Shown piece by piece: positions 9,441-18,127 of a stretch of DNA of 64,000 nucleotides (its first letter is position 1; each line of letters begins with the position of its first letter). This DNA comes from Lysinibacter sp. HNR (GTDB lineage: Bacteria; Actinomycetota; Actinomycetes; Actinomycetales; Microbacteriaceae): assembly GCF_029760935.1 (NCBI RefSeq), contig NZ_CP121684.1:1922001-1986000 (forward strand). Direction: 5' to 3'. The notes beneath the pieces are model-generated. The model was given only the letters and a program-made list of their open reading frames with translations. It searched no databases and was not told the origin of the DNA. Position numbers and translations under genes: made by a program.

Positions 9441-10931
9441 TTAGCCCCACTGCATCCAGGTGGTCTTGTAGTCGGTGTAGTTGTCAAGCGCGTGAATTGA
9501 AAGGTCACGACCAAACCCCGATTGTTTAAAGCCACCAAAGGGGGTGGTGAAGCTGAGGGCATCCACCGTGTTCACGGAGACGGTACCCGCCACCAGGCGC
9601 TCCGACACGCGATGTGCCCGAGAAAGACTGCCAGTCCACAGCGAAGCTGCAAGACCGTAGGGAGTTTCGTTTGCTCTCACGATTGCCTCCTCCTCCGTGT
9701 CAAAGGGAGTGACCACGGCAACGGGTCCAAAGATCTCCCGCGTGTGCACCTCGTGATCCAAGGGAACGTCGGTGACGATGGTCGGCTCGATAAAGGCGCG
9801 GGAGCCGTTAATCTCGGGCCGGCTTCCCCCCGCAACGATAGTGCCGTCGCGCCGCGCACTCTCAATGGTGGCCCATACTCCGTCGGCGTGTGCCTCCGAC
9901 ACGAGCGATCCAATGCCGCTCTTGGGGTCAAGCGGATCACCCGGGGCATAGGCGCGCGCGGCCTGCTTGTAGAGCTCAAGGAACTTCTCATAGACCGGGC
10001 GCTCGACAAAAATACGCGAGTTTGCCGAGCAGATTTCTCCCTGATTATAGAAACTCCCAAAGGCCGCCTTCTCTGCTGCGAGCTTCAGATCGTCGCAATC
10101 GGCGAAGATCAGGTTGGAGCTCTTACCTCCGGCCTCCAGTGCAAGACGCTTCATATTGGATTCTCCCGCGTACCGCTGCAACTGCTTTGCCACCTCGGTA
10201 GAGCCCGTGAAGGCAAGCATGTCAACGTCGTTGTGTCGCGCGAGCGCGCTGCCCGCGACCGACCCGCGGCCCGTGACAACGTTGAGGATGCCCGCGGGAA
10301 TTCCCGCCTCAATCGCCAGCTCCGCCAACAGCAGCGCCGAGTGCGGCGCCTCAACCGGTGGCTTCAGCACGACCGCATTTCCCGTGGCAAGCGCGGGCGC
10401 AACCTTCCAGGTGGCAATCTCCAACGGATAGTTCCAGGCGACAATAACACCCACAACGCCGAGTGGTTCCCGGGTAACCAGAGCGGTTGCACCCGGCGGT
10501 GTTGCGGGAATCAGATCCTCATGCTTGTCTATTGCCTCGCCATAAAAGCGGTAGAGGGCCGCGGAGCCGGGGGCATCGATGGTAGATGACTCCCTGATGG
10601 GCTTGCCCATGTTAAGCGTGTCGTAGAGCGCAAACTCGTCGGAGCGCTCGTCAATCAGCCGCGCGAGTTCAAGCAGTCGCTCGCGACGAAACGCCGCACC
10701 GGCCCGGGACCAGCTTCCCTCCTCGTAGGCGGCACGTGCTGAGCTCACCGCCACGTCAACATCTTCCTCGTTGCAGGCGTGAATCTGCGAGATCACCGCG
10801 CCCGTGGCAGGGTTTACCTTGTCGATTGTCTTTCCCGAGCGGGACGCAACCCGGACTCCCCCGATGACGGGTCGACCGTCAAACGTGAGAGCCTCGGCTG
10901 CTGCCTTCCACTCTGCGTGGCTACGTGCCAT
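9441..10931 (-). CDS. NAD(P)-dependent aldehyde dehydrogenase (PuuC-like)
   Basis: 496 residues, full ALDH length. Visible motifs: VIVAWNYPLEIATWK (catalytic Asn region), FTGSTEVAKQLQ (cofactor), LALEAGGKSSNLIF (general-base Glu) and FYNQGEICSANSR (nucleophilic Cys). The LEAGGKS...ADCDDL context resembles PuuC/YdcW-type enzymes that oxidise aminoaldehydes. Its start overlaps the stop of the upstream MHS transporter by about 11 bp, so the two are translationally coupled. Likely oxidises the aldehyde produced by the neighbouring transaminase. Confidence 0.9.
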   Translation of the reverse strand: MARSHAEWKAAAEALTFDGRPVIGGVRVASRSGKTIDKVNPATGAVISQIHACNEEDVDVAVSSARAAYEEGSWSRAGAAFRRERLLELARLIDERSDEFALYDTLNMGKPIRESSTIDAPGSAALYRFYGEAIDKHEDLIPATPPGATALVTREPLGVVGVIVAWNYPLEIATWKVAPALATGNAVVLKPPVEAPHSALLLAELAIEAGIPAGILNVVTGRGSVAGSALARHNDVDMLAFTGSTEVAKQLQRYAGESNMKRLALEAGGKSSNLIFADCDDLKLAAEKAAFGSFYNQGEICSANSRIFVERPVYEKFLELYKQAARAYAPGDPLDPKSGIGSLVSEAHADGVWATIESARRDGTIVAGGSRPEINGSRAFIEPTIVTDVPLDHEVHTREIFGPVAVVTPFDTEEEAIVRANETPYGLAASLWTGSLSRAHRVSERLVAGTVSVNTVDALSFTTPFGGFKQSGFGRDLSIHALDNYTDYKTTWMQWG

Positions 10932-12330
10932 GATTTCCTCTTTCGTGTGTTGTTGAGTTCTTTGTATCCGCGGCCCGGAGAGCCGGAGGGATTGTGACGG
11001 TTGCCGTTTCTAGATCTTGAGCCTTAATAAGCGAGATTCCCCGTGTTTCCGGGAGCGTGAGCACGGTCACCACACCGATCAGCCCCACCACAATGAGAAA
11101 GAAACCGGGAGTGAGGGTGTTGCCCGTGGTGTCGATGAGCCAGGTCAGCACATAGGGTGAGGTACCCGCAAAGAGCGCTGCGGTGAGGGCATAGGCGATG
11201 GAGAGGCCCGTCTGCCGGGTTCTGGTGGGGAAAAGCTCCACCACTGTAGCCGCGTGGGTACCCAGGATAATCGCGAGAATGAGGGCCAATCCCAGTGTGG
11301 ACAGGAACGCCGACCACTCCTCGCCCTGTCCCATCAGGATAAAGAGCGGGACCGACAGCGTCGTGAGCGAAATCGCCGAAATCAGCAGCACGGGTTTACG
11401 TCCAAAACGATCCGAGGCAATCCCGGCAAACGGTACAACGATCAGGCCGAGTGCCGACGCCAGGGTTGAGAGAAGCGCGGCCCGACCCGGGTCAAAGCCC
11501 AGGTAAAACTCCTGATAGGTGAACAGATAGACCAGTACTACGTAAAACGTGACGTTCATAAAGGTTTCCATGCCGCAGGTCTGCAGGAATTCTCTCCAGT
11601 TTCGCGAGAACATCTCCTTCACCGGGGCGTGGGATACCGTTTCGAGTTGACGTAGCTGTTCAAACTCGGGGGTGTCCTCAATCTTGCGACGTATGTAAAG
11701 CCCAATGAACCCGAGGGGAACCGTCATGAGAAACGGAATTCTCCAGGCCCAGGCGATAATCTCTTCACCGCTAAAAATTTGGTTGAGCAGGAAAACGACA
11801 AAGGAGGCGAGCAAAAATCCGAGCAGGCTACCAAATTCAAGCCAGCTCACACCAAACCCGCGACGCTTTGGCGGAGAAAACTCGCCCAGAAAAGCGGCGG
11901 CACTTCCAAACTCTCCCCCGGCGGCAAGCCCCTGAACGATACGCGTCAGGATGAGCAGGATCGGTGCCAGCACACCGATAGAGTCGTATCCGGGAAGAAG
12001 TCCCAAGACCAAGGTGGCCACCGCCATCGACAGAATAACAATCGAGAGGGTCTGCTTGCGTCCGAGACGGTCACCGAGCCGCCCAAAGAGGATAGCTCCG
12101 AGCGGGCGCACAAAAAACGACACCGCAAACACGGCAAACGCGGCGAGCAATCCGTTGGTGCCGTTGGAATCCGGGAAGAACACAATGGCGAGGGTGGCGG
12201 CCAGATAGGCGTACACGGCCCAGTCAAACCAGTGCACAAAAACGCCGATGGATCCCGCCACCACACTTTTGCGCAGGCTTTTTTGATCCACCAGATCGCT
12301 GGGGTGCAGCCCCGATGATGCACGTGACAT
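10921..12330 (-). CDS. MHS-family MFS metabolite:H+ symporter
   Basis: 469 residues with 12 predicted membrane segments. The start (HWFDWAVYAYLAATLA), the loop GRLGDRLGRKQTL and the RIVQGLAAGGEFGSAAAFLGE motif mark the metabolite:H+ symporter group (ProP, ShiA, KgtP relatives), which import organic acids, betaines or amino-acid-like compounds. It lies between the amidohydrolase and the aldehyde dehydrogenase, so it probably imports the operon's substrate. The short soluble C-terminal tail has no further domain. Confidence 0.9.
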   Translation of the reverse strand: MSRASSGLHPSDLVDQKSLRKSVVAGSIGVFVHWFDWAVYAYLAATLAIVFFPDSNGTNGLLAAFAVFAVSFFVRPLGAILFGRLGDRLGRKQTLSIVILSMAVATLVLGLLPGYDSIGVLAPILLILTRIVQGLAAGGEFGSAAAFLGEFSPPKRRGFGVSWLEFGSLLGFLLASFVVFLLNQIFSGEEIIAWAWRIPFLMTVPLGFIGLYIRRKIEDTPEFEQLRQLETVSHAPVKEMFSRNWREFLQTCGMETFMNVTFYVVLVYLFTYQEFYLGFDPGRAALLSTLASALGLIVVPFAGIASDRFGRKPVLLISAISLTTLSVPLFILMGQGEEWSAFLSTLGLALILAIILGTHAATVVELFPTRTRQTGLSIAYALTAALFAGTSPYVLTWLIDTTGNTLTPGFFLIVVGLIGVVTVLTLPETRGISLIKAQDLETATVTIPPALRAADTKNSTTHERGNHGT

Positions 12331-12342
12331 GGGGGGTCCTCT

Positions 12343-13500
12343 CTAGCTTGCGTCCGCTCTGGATCGGGCCTCGGCTACGTCAAGTGCGGTCCAGGCAAGG
12401 GCCACGGCACCGTCGCGAAGGGTCTGTTCAGCCCGGGGACCCACACATGCCTCGGCAAAGCCCGGCTGGTGATTGCTCGCCTCACCGCCCACACCAATAT
12501 AGGGGTGGATCGCGTTGACCACCTGCGAAACGTTTCCCATGTCGGTGGAGGCCCGGTTCATGGTTGCCGCAAGCGGATCAACGTCAAAGTTACGACCCAC
12601 CCGAACGGCATTGCGGCGGTACAGTTCAAGCGCCTCCTCATCGGTTCGCATCTCGGAGTAGCGCTTACTCTCGGGGGTGACGGTGAGCTTCGCTCCGGTG
12701 GCGAGCGCGCCGGCCTCAAAGCACTTGAGCACTCGCTCCTCAAGCTCGATGAGCTGCGCGGTGGTTTCCGCGCGCACGTACCAGCGCCCCTCGGTGCGTT
12801 CGGGAATCGCGTTGGGGGCCTCTCCCCCGCGGGTCTGCACCCCGTGTACTCGCACCCCCGTAGGAAGCTGTTGCCGCAGCAGGGAGATACTGATCTGGGC
12901 TATGAGGAAGGCGTCGTTGGCGTTGATTCCTCGCTCGGGGTACGCGGCGGCGTGGGCGGCCTGACCGTCGTACTGCACGTGCCAGTGGGTCACCGCAAAG
13001 GGCCGCGCCTCCGCAACGTCAACGGGTGCGGGGTGTGCCATGAGCGCAAAGTCTAACTGCTGGAAGGCACCGCGTTCCAACAGTTCGATCTTGCCTCCGC
13101 CGCCCTCCTCCGCGGGCGTGCCGATCACCTCCACGCGGATTCCCGCCTCCCGCGCCACCTCGGCGAGGGCGATGGCCCCGCCAAGCGACATGGCCGAGAT
13201 GAGGTTGTGCCCGCAGGCGTGCCCCAGGCCGGGAAGAGCATCGTACTCCGCGAGAAAACCCACGGTAAAAGCGTCCTGCGCGTCGGAACCGCTCACCGCT
13301 CGGAACGCGGTGTCCAGACCTAGGTAGGGGTGTTCCACCGTAAAACCGTGATCGGTGAGAAGGTGCGCGAGGAGTGCCGAGGAGCGGTGCTCCTGCCATC
13401 CGACCTCGGGATCGTTGTGCAATTGGTTGGAGAGGGCCACCAGTTCGTCGTAGACCGTGAGCAGGCGGGCCTCAATTCTTTCCTTATTCACATCACTCAT
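12343..13500 (-). CDS. M20D-family amidohydrolase
   Basis: 386 residues from ATG 13500, which overlaps the end of the DUF1028 gene by 8 bp; the longer frame upstream has no similarity. Metal-site motifs of the M20 family are visible: GFLAEYDALPGLGHACGHN near residue 95, then GTPAEEGGGGK near 130, and the dimerisation insert beginning THWHVQYDGQAAHAA. M20D enzymes (AbgB, HmrA, IAA-amino-acid hydrolase relatives) cleave amide bonds of N-acyl amino acids in the cytoplasm. In this operon it probably releases the amine that feeds the transaminase. Confidence 0.9.
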   Translation of the reverse strand: MSDVNKERIEARLLTVYDELVALSNQLHNDPEVGWQEHRSSALLAHLLTDHGFTVEHPYLGLDTAFRAVSGSDAQDAFTVGFLAEYDALPGLGHACGHNLISAMSLGGAIALAEVAREAGIRVEVIGTPAEEGGGGKIELLERGAFQQLDFALMAHPAPVDVAEARPFAVTHWHVQYDGQAAHAAAYPERGINANDAFLIAQISISLLRQQLPTGVRVHGVQTRGGEAPNAIPERTEGRWYVRAETTAQLIELEERVLKCFEAGALATGAKLTVTPESKRYSEMRTDEEALELYRRNAVRVGRNFDVDPLAATMNRASTDMGNVSQVVNAIHPYIGVGGEASNHQPGFAEACVGPRAEQTLRDGAVALAWTALDVAEARSRADAS

Positions 13501-14173
13501 CGCCCGGGACACCGTACGAGGGGGCTGCCGCGGGATTAGTGCCGCGGCTGGTGTAGTCGTCACGCTGCGGCAGCCACAGGTCGAGCAGTCGCCCAAGGGT
13601 CCCAATGGGGTCGTTGTCGTCCCAGTCAACGCGCAGATCGGTGATTCGCCACCCGGCGTTTCCCACCACGGAGATACCCGCGGAGTGCACGGGCCCTTCC
13701 TCGCCACCGGCGGCGATTGCGGCCTGAAGCGCCGCGTAGAGTCGCTCCTCAATGCGTCCCGGTGCTGCCGAGGCCGTGTCTACGAGAGCATCAAGAACAT
13801 CGAGGCTCGCCAGCATATTGCCTCCGGCCACGGCGTTTTCACGGATTGCTGCTCCGTAGGTGCCCAGAGCCCGATCACCCGAGTGGACGGCGGAACGACC
13901 CGTGCTGTCCAGCACGAGCAACTGTCGGTAGCCGATAGTCTCCGGGTCGGCCGCGGCAACCACCGTGTCGAGCGCCTGCTGCGCCGAAGCGCCTCCTCGC
14001 AATTGCTCAATGAGCTTCACACCCAGGCGCGGGTCGGTGACGTTTTGCGAGTGTGCACCACCCACACCATCGACCAAATTTACGCAGCGCGCCGCCACGG
14101 CCGGGGAGGAAGAAGAAATTGCGGAACCAAATTCTCCGCTCTCGGGGTCCCTGAGGATGAGTGAAAAAGTCAT
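13493..14173 (-). CDS. DUF1028 family protein (Ntn-hydrolase-like)
   Basis: 226 residues beginning MTFSLILRDPESGEFGSA, the DUF1028 signature (usually MTFSIVARDPETGELG), followed by GGAHSQNVTDPRLG and VAGGNMLAS segments characteristic of the family. DUF1028 proteins have an Ntn-hydrolase-type fold and recur next to M20 peptidases and RidA proteins, but their reaction is not known to me. Coupled by overlap to RidA upstream (4 bp) and the M20 gene downstream (8 bp). An amide-bond hydrolase or amidase-processing role is an inference from fold and context. Confidence 0.87.
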   Translation of the reverse strand: MTFSLILRDPESGEFGSAISSSSPAVAARCVNLVDGVGGAHSQNVTDPRLGVKLIEQLRGGASAQQALDTVVAAADPETIGYRQLLVLDSTGRSAVHSGDRALGTYGAAIRENAVAGGNMLASLDVLDALVDTASAAPGRIEERLYAALQAAIAAGGEEGPVHSAGISVVGNAGWRITDLRVDWDDNDPIGTLGRLLDLWLPQRDDYTSRGTNPAAAPSYGVPGDE

Positions 14174-14661
14174 TCTGCGGGCCTCTCGCTGATAACCGCC
14201 GTGGCATCGATCTCAACCAGCCACTCGGGGCGAGCGAGCGCCTGCACAACAATACCCGTTGAAACGGGGAAGACACCCTTGAGCCATTTTCCCACCGTGC
14301 GGTAAACATCCTCGCGGTAGCGCGGATCGATAATGTAGATGGTGACCTTCACAATGTCTTCGAGTCGGCTTCCCGCCTCCTCCAGCAGCATCTTAATGTT
14401 GGCCATTGCCTTTTCGGTTTGTGCGGTCACGTCACCGATACCAACCGACTCGCGGGTTTCGAGATCCTGTCCGATCTGGCCTCGCAGGTACACAACCCCG
14501 TTGGCCACAACGGCCTGGCAAAGATCGTTATCGAGATCCTGCTCGGGGTAGGTTTCTTTGGTGTTGAACTTCCTGAGCCGCACGTGAGTCGTTTCTGCCA
14601 CGCTGCCCTCCTCGTCGAGTAGTGGGTAATTCTGGTAATCCTTCAGAACTATTGTGGACAC
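14170..14661 (-). CDS. RidA/YjgF-family enamine/imine deaminase
   Basis: 163 residues. RidA core: VVANGVVYLRGQIGQ, then QTEKAMANIKMLLEEAGS and LEDIVKVTIYI, with the conserved Arg and Glu of the active site in VVQALARPEWLVEIDATAV. RidA proteins hydrolyse reactive 2-aminoacrylate-like enamines or imines formed by PLP enzymes. A class III transaminase five genes downstream fits that need. It carries an N-terminal extension of about 30 residues compared with the classic 128-residue form. First gene of the operon, divergent from the LysR gene. Confidence 0.9.
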   Translation of the reverse strand: MSTIVLKDYQNYPLLDEEGSVAETTHVRLRKFNTKETYPEQDLDNDLCQAVVANGVVYLRGQIGQDLETRESVGIGDVTAQTEKAMANIKMLLEEAGSRLEDIVKVTIYIIDPRYREDVYRTVGKWLKGVFPVSTGIVVQALARPEWLVEIDATAVISERPAE

Positions 14662-14773
14662 ACCCGTTGCATCTGTAAAATAGTCAAAAGTTAGACAGTA
14701 AATCTAAAAATATGATCCAATGGTTCGCGGGAACAAAATCAAACCCAAAACAGCGCAAGGGAGCCTCCAATTG

Positions 14774-15694
14774 GTGCAGCGATTCTCCATCACCCTCACC
14801 CAACTCACCTACTTTGTCGAGTGTGCAAAAACCCTCAACATGACCGAGGCCAGTCAGGTGCTACACGTGGCACAATCAGCGGTATCCACGGCTATTTCTC
14901 ATCTCGAAACTTCACTGGGGACCACCCTTTTCATCCGAAAGCACGCCCGCGGGCTGGTACTCACCCCGGCGGGAGAGAGCCTCCTTCGCGATAGCCACAG
15001 AATCTTTGAGCTTCTCAACAACACCATTGAGAGCATCCGGACGGATCAAAACGATATTCGAGGATCGATCAGAATCGCCTGCTTTAGCACCCTCGCGCCG
15101 TTCCTGCTCCCCCGGCTCCTGGGCGAACTCAAACAGGAGCATCCCGAGCTGATCATCGAGGTCATTGAGGGCGATCACGAAGACAACCTGACCGCTCTGC
15201 GCAGCGGGCGCGCAGAACTCGCCGTCAACTACAATCTCACCAACGGGGAGGGCATCACCCACGAGATCGTGGGGGAAATTCGCCCCCACATTATCGTTCA
15301 CAGCGGGCACCCGCTCGCCAAGAGAAAAAGCGTCACCCTCACCGACCTCGCCGACGACCCCTTTGTGCTGCTCGACTTGCCCGATAGCAGCGAGTATTTT
15401 CTGAGCATCCTCCGCCAGGCGGGGATCACACCAAAGCTCAAATACCGCAGTTCCAACTACGAGACGGTTCGCACGATGGTGGCCACGGGCCTCGGATATT
15501 CAATTCTCAACCAGAAGCCAATGATCGACCAGACCTACACGGGAGCCCACACCGTTTCCATCGAAATCAAAGACTCGGTTCCCAGCCTGGGCATTGCCGT
15601 CTCCGCCCTCACCCAGCTCGAACAATCCGCCCGAGCGCGCGTGGTTGCCGACACAATCCGGGGCATTCTTGCGGACTCAACACCGCGGGCCTAG
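14774..15694 (+). CDS. LysR-family transcriptional regulator
   Basis: About 306 residues from GTG 14774, which follows AAGGGAG by 10 bases and gives the usual short lead (VQRFSITLTQLTYFVECAKTL); an in-frame ATG at 14720 would add 18 residues. The N-terminal winged helix (MTEASQVLHVAQSAVSTAIS, then LETSLGTTLF) is followed by a type 2 periplasmic-binding-like effector domain. Divergent from the RidA operon across about 110 bp or less that includes AT-rich promoter-like sequence, so it most likely controls that operon and itself. Effector unknown. Confidence 0.9.
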   Translation: MQRFSITLTQLTYFVECAKTLNMTEASQVLHVAQSAVSTAISHLETSLGTTLFIRKHARGLVLTPAGESLLRDSHRIFELLNNTIESIRTDQNDIRGSIRIACFSTLAPFLLPRLLGELKQEHPELIIEVIEGDHEDNLTALRSGRAELAVNYNLTNGEGITHEIVGEIRPHIIVHSGHPLAKRKSVTLTDLADDPFVLLDLPDSSEYFLSILRQAGITPKLKYRSSNYETVRTMVATGLGYSILNQKPMIDQTYTGAHTVSIEIKDSVPSLGIAVSALTQLEQSARARVVADTIRGILADSTPRA

Positions 15695-15964
15695 CACGGG
15701 CCGACTTTTTAGGGCTCGCTTGCAACAACCCTCTTTCGTAATACATTTTTCTGATGCACTCTCGACAATAAATCAGAAAAACAGATGAAATGAACCGTGA
15801 ACGTGTATTGGCCAAAATAATGCCGAATGCGGTTGGCTAGATTCCACCGGGAAAGCCGGAATTAAAAATCTTGTCCGCAACAAGCCTCGACAAGCACACA
15901 GGTGTGCGTCAAGCAACGCTGCGACAACCCTCTTCAATGTATCCCGTCCGAAAGGAGAACAAGA

Positions 15965-17311
15965 ATGTCGAGCCAAGACACAGAAGTCCTCGTCGTGGGG
16001 GCCGGCCAGGCCGGAGTAGCAATGAGCGAACACCTGAGCGCAAACAGCATACCTCACCTTGTGCTGGAGCGTGACCGAATCGCGGAGCGGTGGCGCTCTG
16101 AGCGCTGGGACTCCCTGGTGGCAAATGGACCGGCCTGGCACGACCGCTTCCCCCACCTAGAGTTTTCAGACCTCAACCCGGATGCGTTTGCGCCAAAGGA
16201 ACGCGTTGCCGACTATTTTGTTGCCTACGCTCAAAAATTTAACGCCCCCATCAAAAGCGGCGTGGAGGTCACCTCCGTAGAAAAAAATGAGGGCGGAGCC
16301 GGTTTTCGTGTGCAAACAACAGACGGCACCATTAACGCCCGCTACGTTGTGGCCGCGACGGGACCGTTTCAAAAGCCCATCATCCCCCCGCTGATCCCTC
16401 AGGATTCACAACTCCAGCAGATGCACTCCAGCTCCTACCGCAACCCGCAGCAGCTTCCCGAGGGAGCCGTCCTGGTGGTGGGAGCGGGATCCTCGGGCGT
16501 TCAGATCGCCGACGAACTACAAAAATCGGGACACCAAGTCTACCTAGCCGTTGGCCCGCACGACCGCCCACCGCGGAAATACCGTGATCGTGACTTTGTG
16601 TGGTGGCTCGGTGTCCTCGGCTTGTGGGAAGCCGCCGCCCCTCCCGTGGGAGCAGAGCACGTCACCATTGCCGTGACCGGAGCCCACGGCGGACACACGG
16701 TTGACTTCCGCAATCTGGCCGCCAGCGGCATTACGCTCCTCGGCCGCGCCAACTCATTCGACAACGGGACCGTACACTTCGCCCCGGACCTCGCAACCAA
16801 CATCGCCAATGGAGACGCCAACTACCTCTCCCTACTCGATGAAGCGGATGCCTACATCGCGCGCAACGGCCTCGACCTCCCCGAGGAGCCGGAAGCCCGC
16901 ACCCTGGGGCCCGACCCGGAGTCCGTCACCAACCCCATCCTCGAACTCAACCTGGCCGATGCAGGAATCACCTCCGTAATCTGGGCCACCGGCTTCGGTG
17001 TCGACTACGAGTGGCTGAAGGTAAACGCTTTTGACTCGGACGGCAAACCCAAACACCATCGCGGAGTGTCCACAGAGCCCGGCGTCTACTTCTTGGGTCT
17101 CCCCTGGCAATCACACCGCGGCTCAAGCTTCATCTGGGGGGTGTGGCACGATGCCAAGTACCTCACCGACCACATCAGGATCCAGCGCGGGTACCTCACC
17201 TACGAGACCGAGGACGCTGTTCTGAACCAGGCGGCGGGTACCCCGGGAACCTCGCCGAGTTCCGAGCAGGCGGCTCCCGCCCCGCAGAACGTTGATGCGC
17301 TTCGAGGTTAG
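15965..17311 (+). CDS. Flavin-dependent monooxygenase (FMO/Trk-like)
   Basis: 448 residues from ATG 15965 with AAGGAG upstream. Two dinucleotide-binding motifs: VVGAGQAGVAMSEHL (FAD) near residue 11 and VVGAGSSGVQIADEL (NADPH) near 175. A Trp-rich segment (RWRSERWDSLVANGPAW) follows the first, as in class B flavoprotein monooxygenases and indole-pyruvate-monooxygenase-like proteins, and an ATGFG motif lies near 350. The C-terminal tail is low complexity. It stands alone downstream of an AT-rich leader, so the substrate is unknown. Likely NADPH-dependent oxygenation of a small organic compound. Confidence 0.87.
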   Translation: MSSQDTEVLVVGAGQAGVAMSEHLSANSIPHLVLERDRIAERWRSERWDSLVANGPAWHDRFPHLEFSDLNPDAFAPKERVADYFVAYAQKFNAPIKSGVEVTSVEKNEGGAGFRVQTTDGTINARYVVAATGPFQKPIIPPLIPQDSQLQQMHSSSYRNPQQLPEGAVLVVGAGSSGVQIADELQKSGHQVYLAVGPHDRPPRKYRDRDFVWWLGVLGLWEAAAPPVGAEHVTIAVTGAHGGHTVDFRNLAASGITLLGRANSFDNGTVHFAPDLATNIANGDANYLSLLDEADAYIARNGLDLPEEPEARTLGPDPESVTNPILELNLADAGITSVIWATGFGVDYEWLKVNAFDSDGKPKHHRGVSTEPGVYFLGLPWQSHRGSSFIWGVWHDAKYLTDHIRIQRGYLTYETEDAVLNQAAGTPGTSPSSEQAAPAPQNVDALRG

Positions 17312-17330
17312 GTTACACCTCGCCAAACCT

Positions 17331-17399
17331 ACCCGCTATCTCACCATCCTGACACTGCGACCTCCGTGCTATTCCCAGTGTTTTCGTGAGATAGCGGGT
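17331..17399. repeat. 69-bp imperfect palindrome with nested stems
   Basis: ACCCGCTATCTCAC at 17331-17344 is matched perfectly by its reverse complement at 17386-17399. Inside, ACACTG (17352-17357) pairs with CAGTGT (17376-17381). It lies between the convergent ends of the monooxygenase and the acetyltransferase, so it may act as a two-way terminator hairpin, although no T-run follows. It could also be a mobile palindromic element. Confidence 0.7.
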
Positions 17400-17425
17400 G
17401 AGACTCTATCGGACACACTGCCCGA

Positions 17426-17980
17426 TCAGCGATCCTCCGCCAACAGGGCATACATCTCCGCATCGAACACTCCCTTGTGGGTCAGAGTCCTCTGCCGCAG
17501 GGTTCCCTCGTAGCGGAAACCGCTCTTAATCATGACCCTTCCCGAACCGGGATTCTGCGGAACGTGTGTAGCCTCTATGCGGTTAATTCCCACCCGCTCA
17601 ATAAAGAAAGCGGTCAAGGCCTGCAGGGCCTCCGTGACGATTCCCTGATTCCACCACGGTTTCCCGATGCAGTACCCGATCTCCACGAGCCTGAGATCAT
17701 CATCCGTCCTCACGGCACCGATGCTTCCGATTGGCTCGTCAAGCCCGACCAGCTCAATCGCCCACGTGTAGTAGGAGTCTCGCTCATAGGATTCAACCCA
17801 GTCACTCAGAACACCCCGGCTGACCCCCTCGTCACGGTGCGTCGGCCACGCCAGGTACTCGGTGACCGCGTCGTCTGATGCCCAGTTGCGGAACATCGCT
17901 TGTGCATCATCCACGGTAAATCGACGCAAAATGAGCCGCTCTGTCTCTAAGCGCTGGGTACCCAAGTGTAGAAGCTCCAT
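17426..17980 (-). CDS. RimJ/RimL-type GNAT N-acetyltransferase
   Basis: 184 residues. LETERLILRRFTVDDAQ start, the central EPIGSIGAVRTDDDLRLVEIGYCI strands, WWNQGIVTEAL acetyl-CoA loop and the late NRIEATHVPQNPGSGRVMIKSGFRYEG segment are typical of the RimJ/RimL group, which acetylates protein N-termini or small amines. Single gene, convergent with the flavin monooxygenase. Substrate not predictable. Confidence 0.9.
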   Translation of the reverse strand: MELLHLGTQRLETERLILRRFTVDDAQAMFRNWASDDAVTEYLAWPTHRDEGVSRGVLSDWVESYERDSYYTWAIELVGLDEPIGSIGAVRTDDDLRLVEIGYCIGKPWWNQGIVTEALQALTAFFIERVGINRIEATHVPQNPGSGRVMIKSGFRYEGTLRQRTLTHKGVFDAEMYALLAEDR

Positions 17981-18001
17981 TTGCTGACCTTACCATGTCG
18001 A

Positions 18002-18120
18002 TCCTGGCAGCCTGAACACAATAACATTAACCCTTACTTCCACAACAAACTCAACACAAAAGCTCAACGAACACCTGGCAGGCCAAGCGCCCGGAGCAGA
18101 AGGCCCGAGTGCGTCAGCTA
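18002..18120 (+). pseudogene. IS30-family transposase fragment
   Basis: The forward frame from 18002 reads SWQPEHNNINPYFHNKLN. A shifted frame continues with NEHLAGQA and GAEG. This matches residues 48-90 of the intact IS30 transposase in this window (SWQPESDHTNLRPYLRNKL, then LAGQA and AE), but with different sequence, so it comes from another IS30-type element. It has no start, helix-turn-helix or catalytic domain and is frameshifted. It directly abuts the 3' end of the second RCC1 gene. Confidence 0.65.
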
Positions 18121-18127
18121 CAATCCC

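Noticed and set aside
9522-10589. 355-codon open frame on the plus strand
   Set aside because: Antisense to the aldehyde dehydrogenase, a typical shadow frame of a GC-rich gene; no motif or ribosome binding site.
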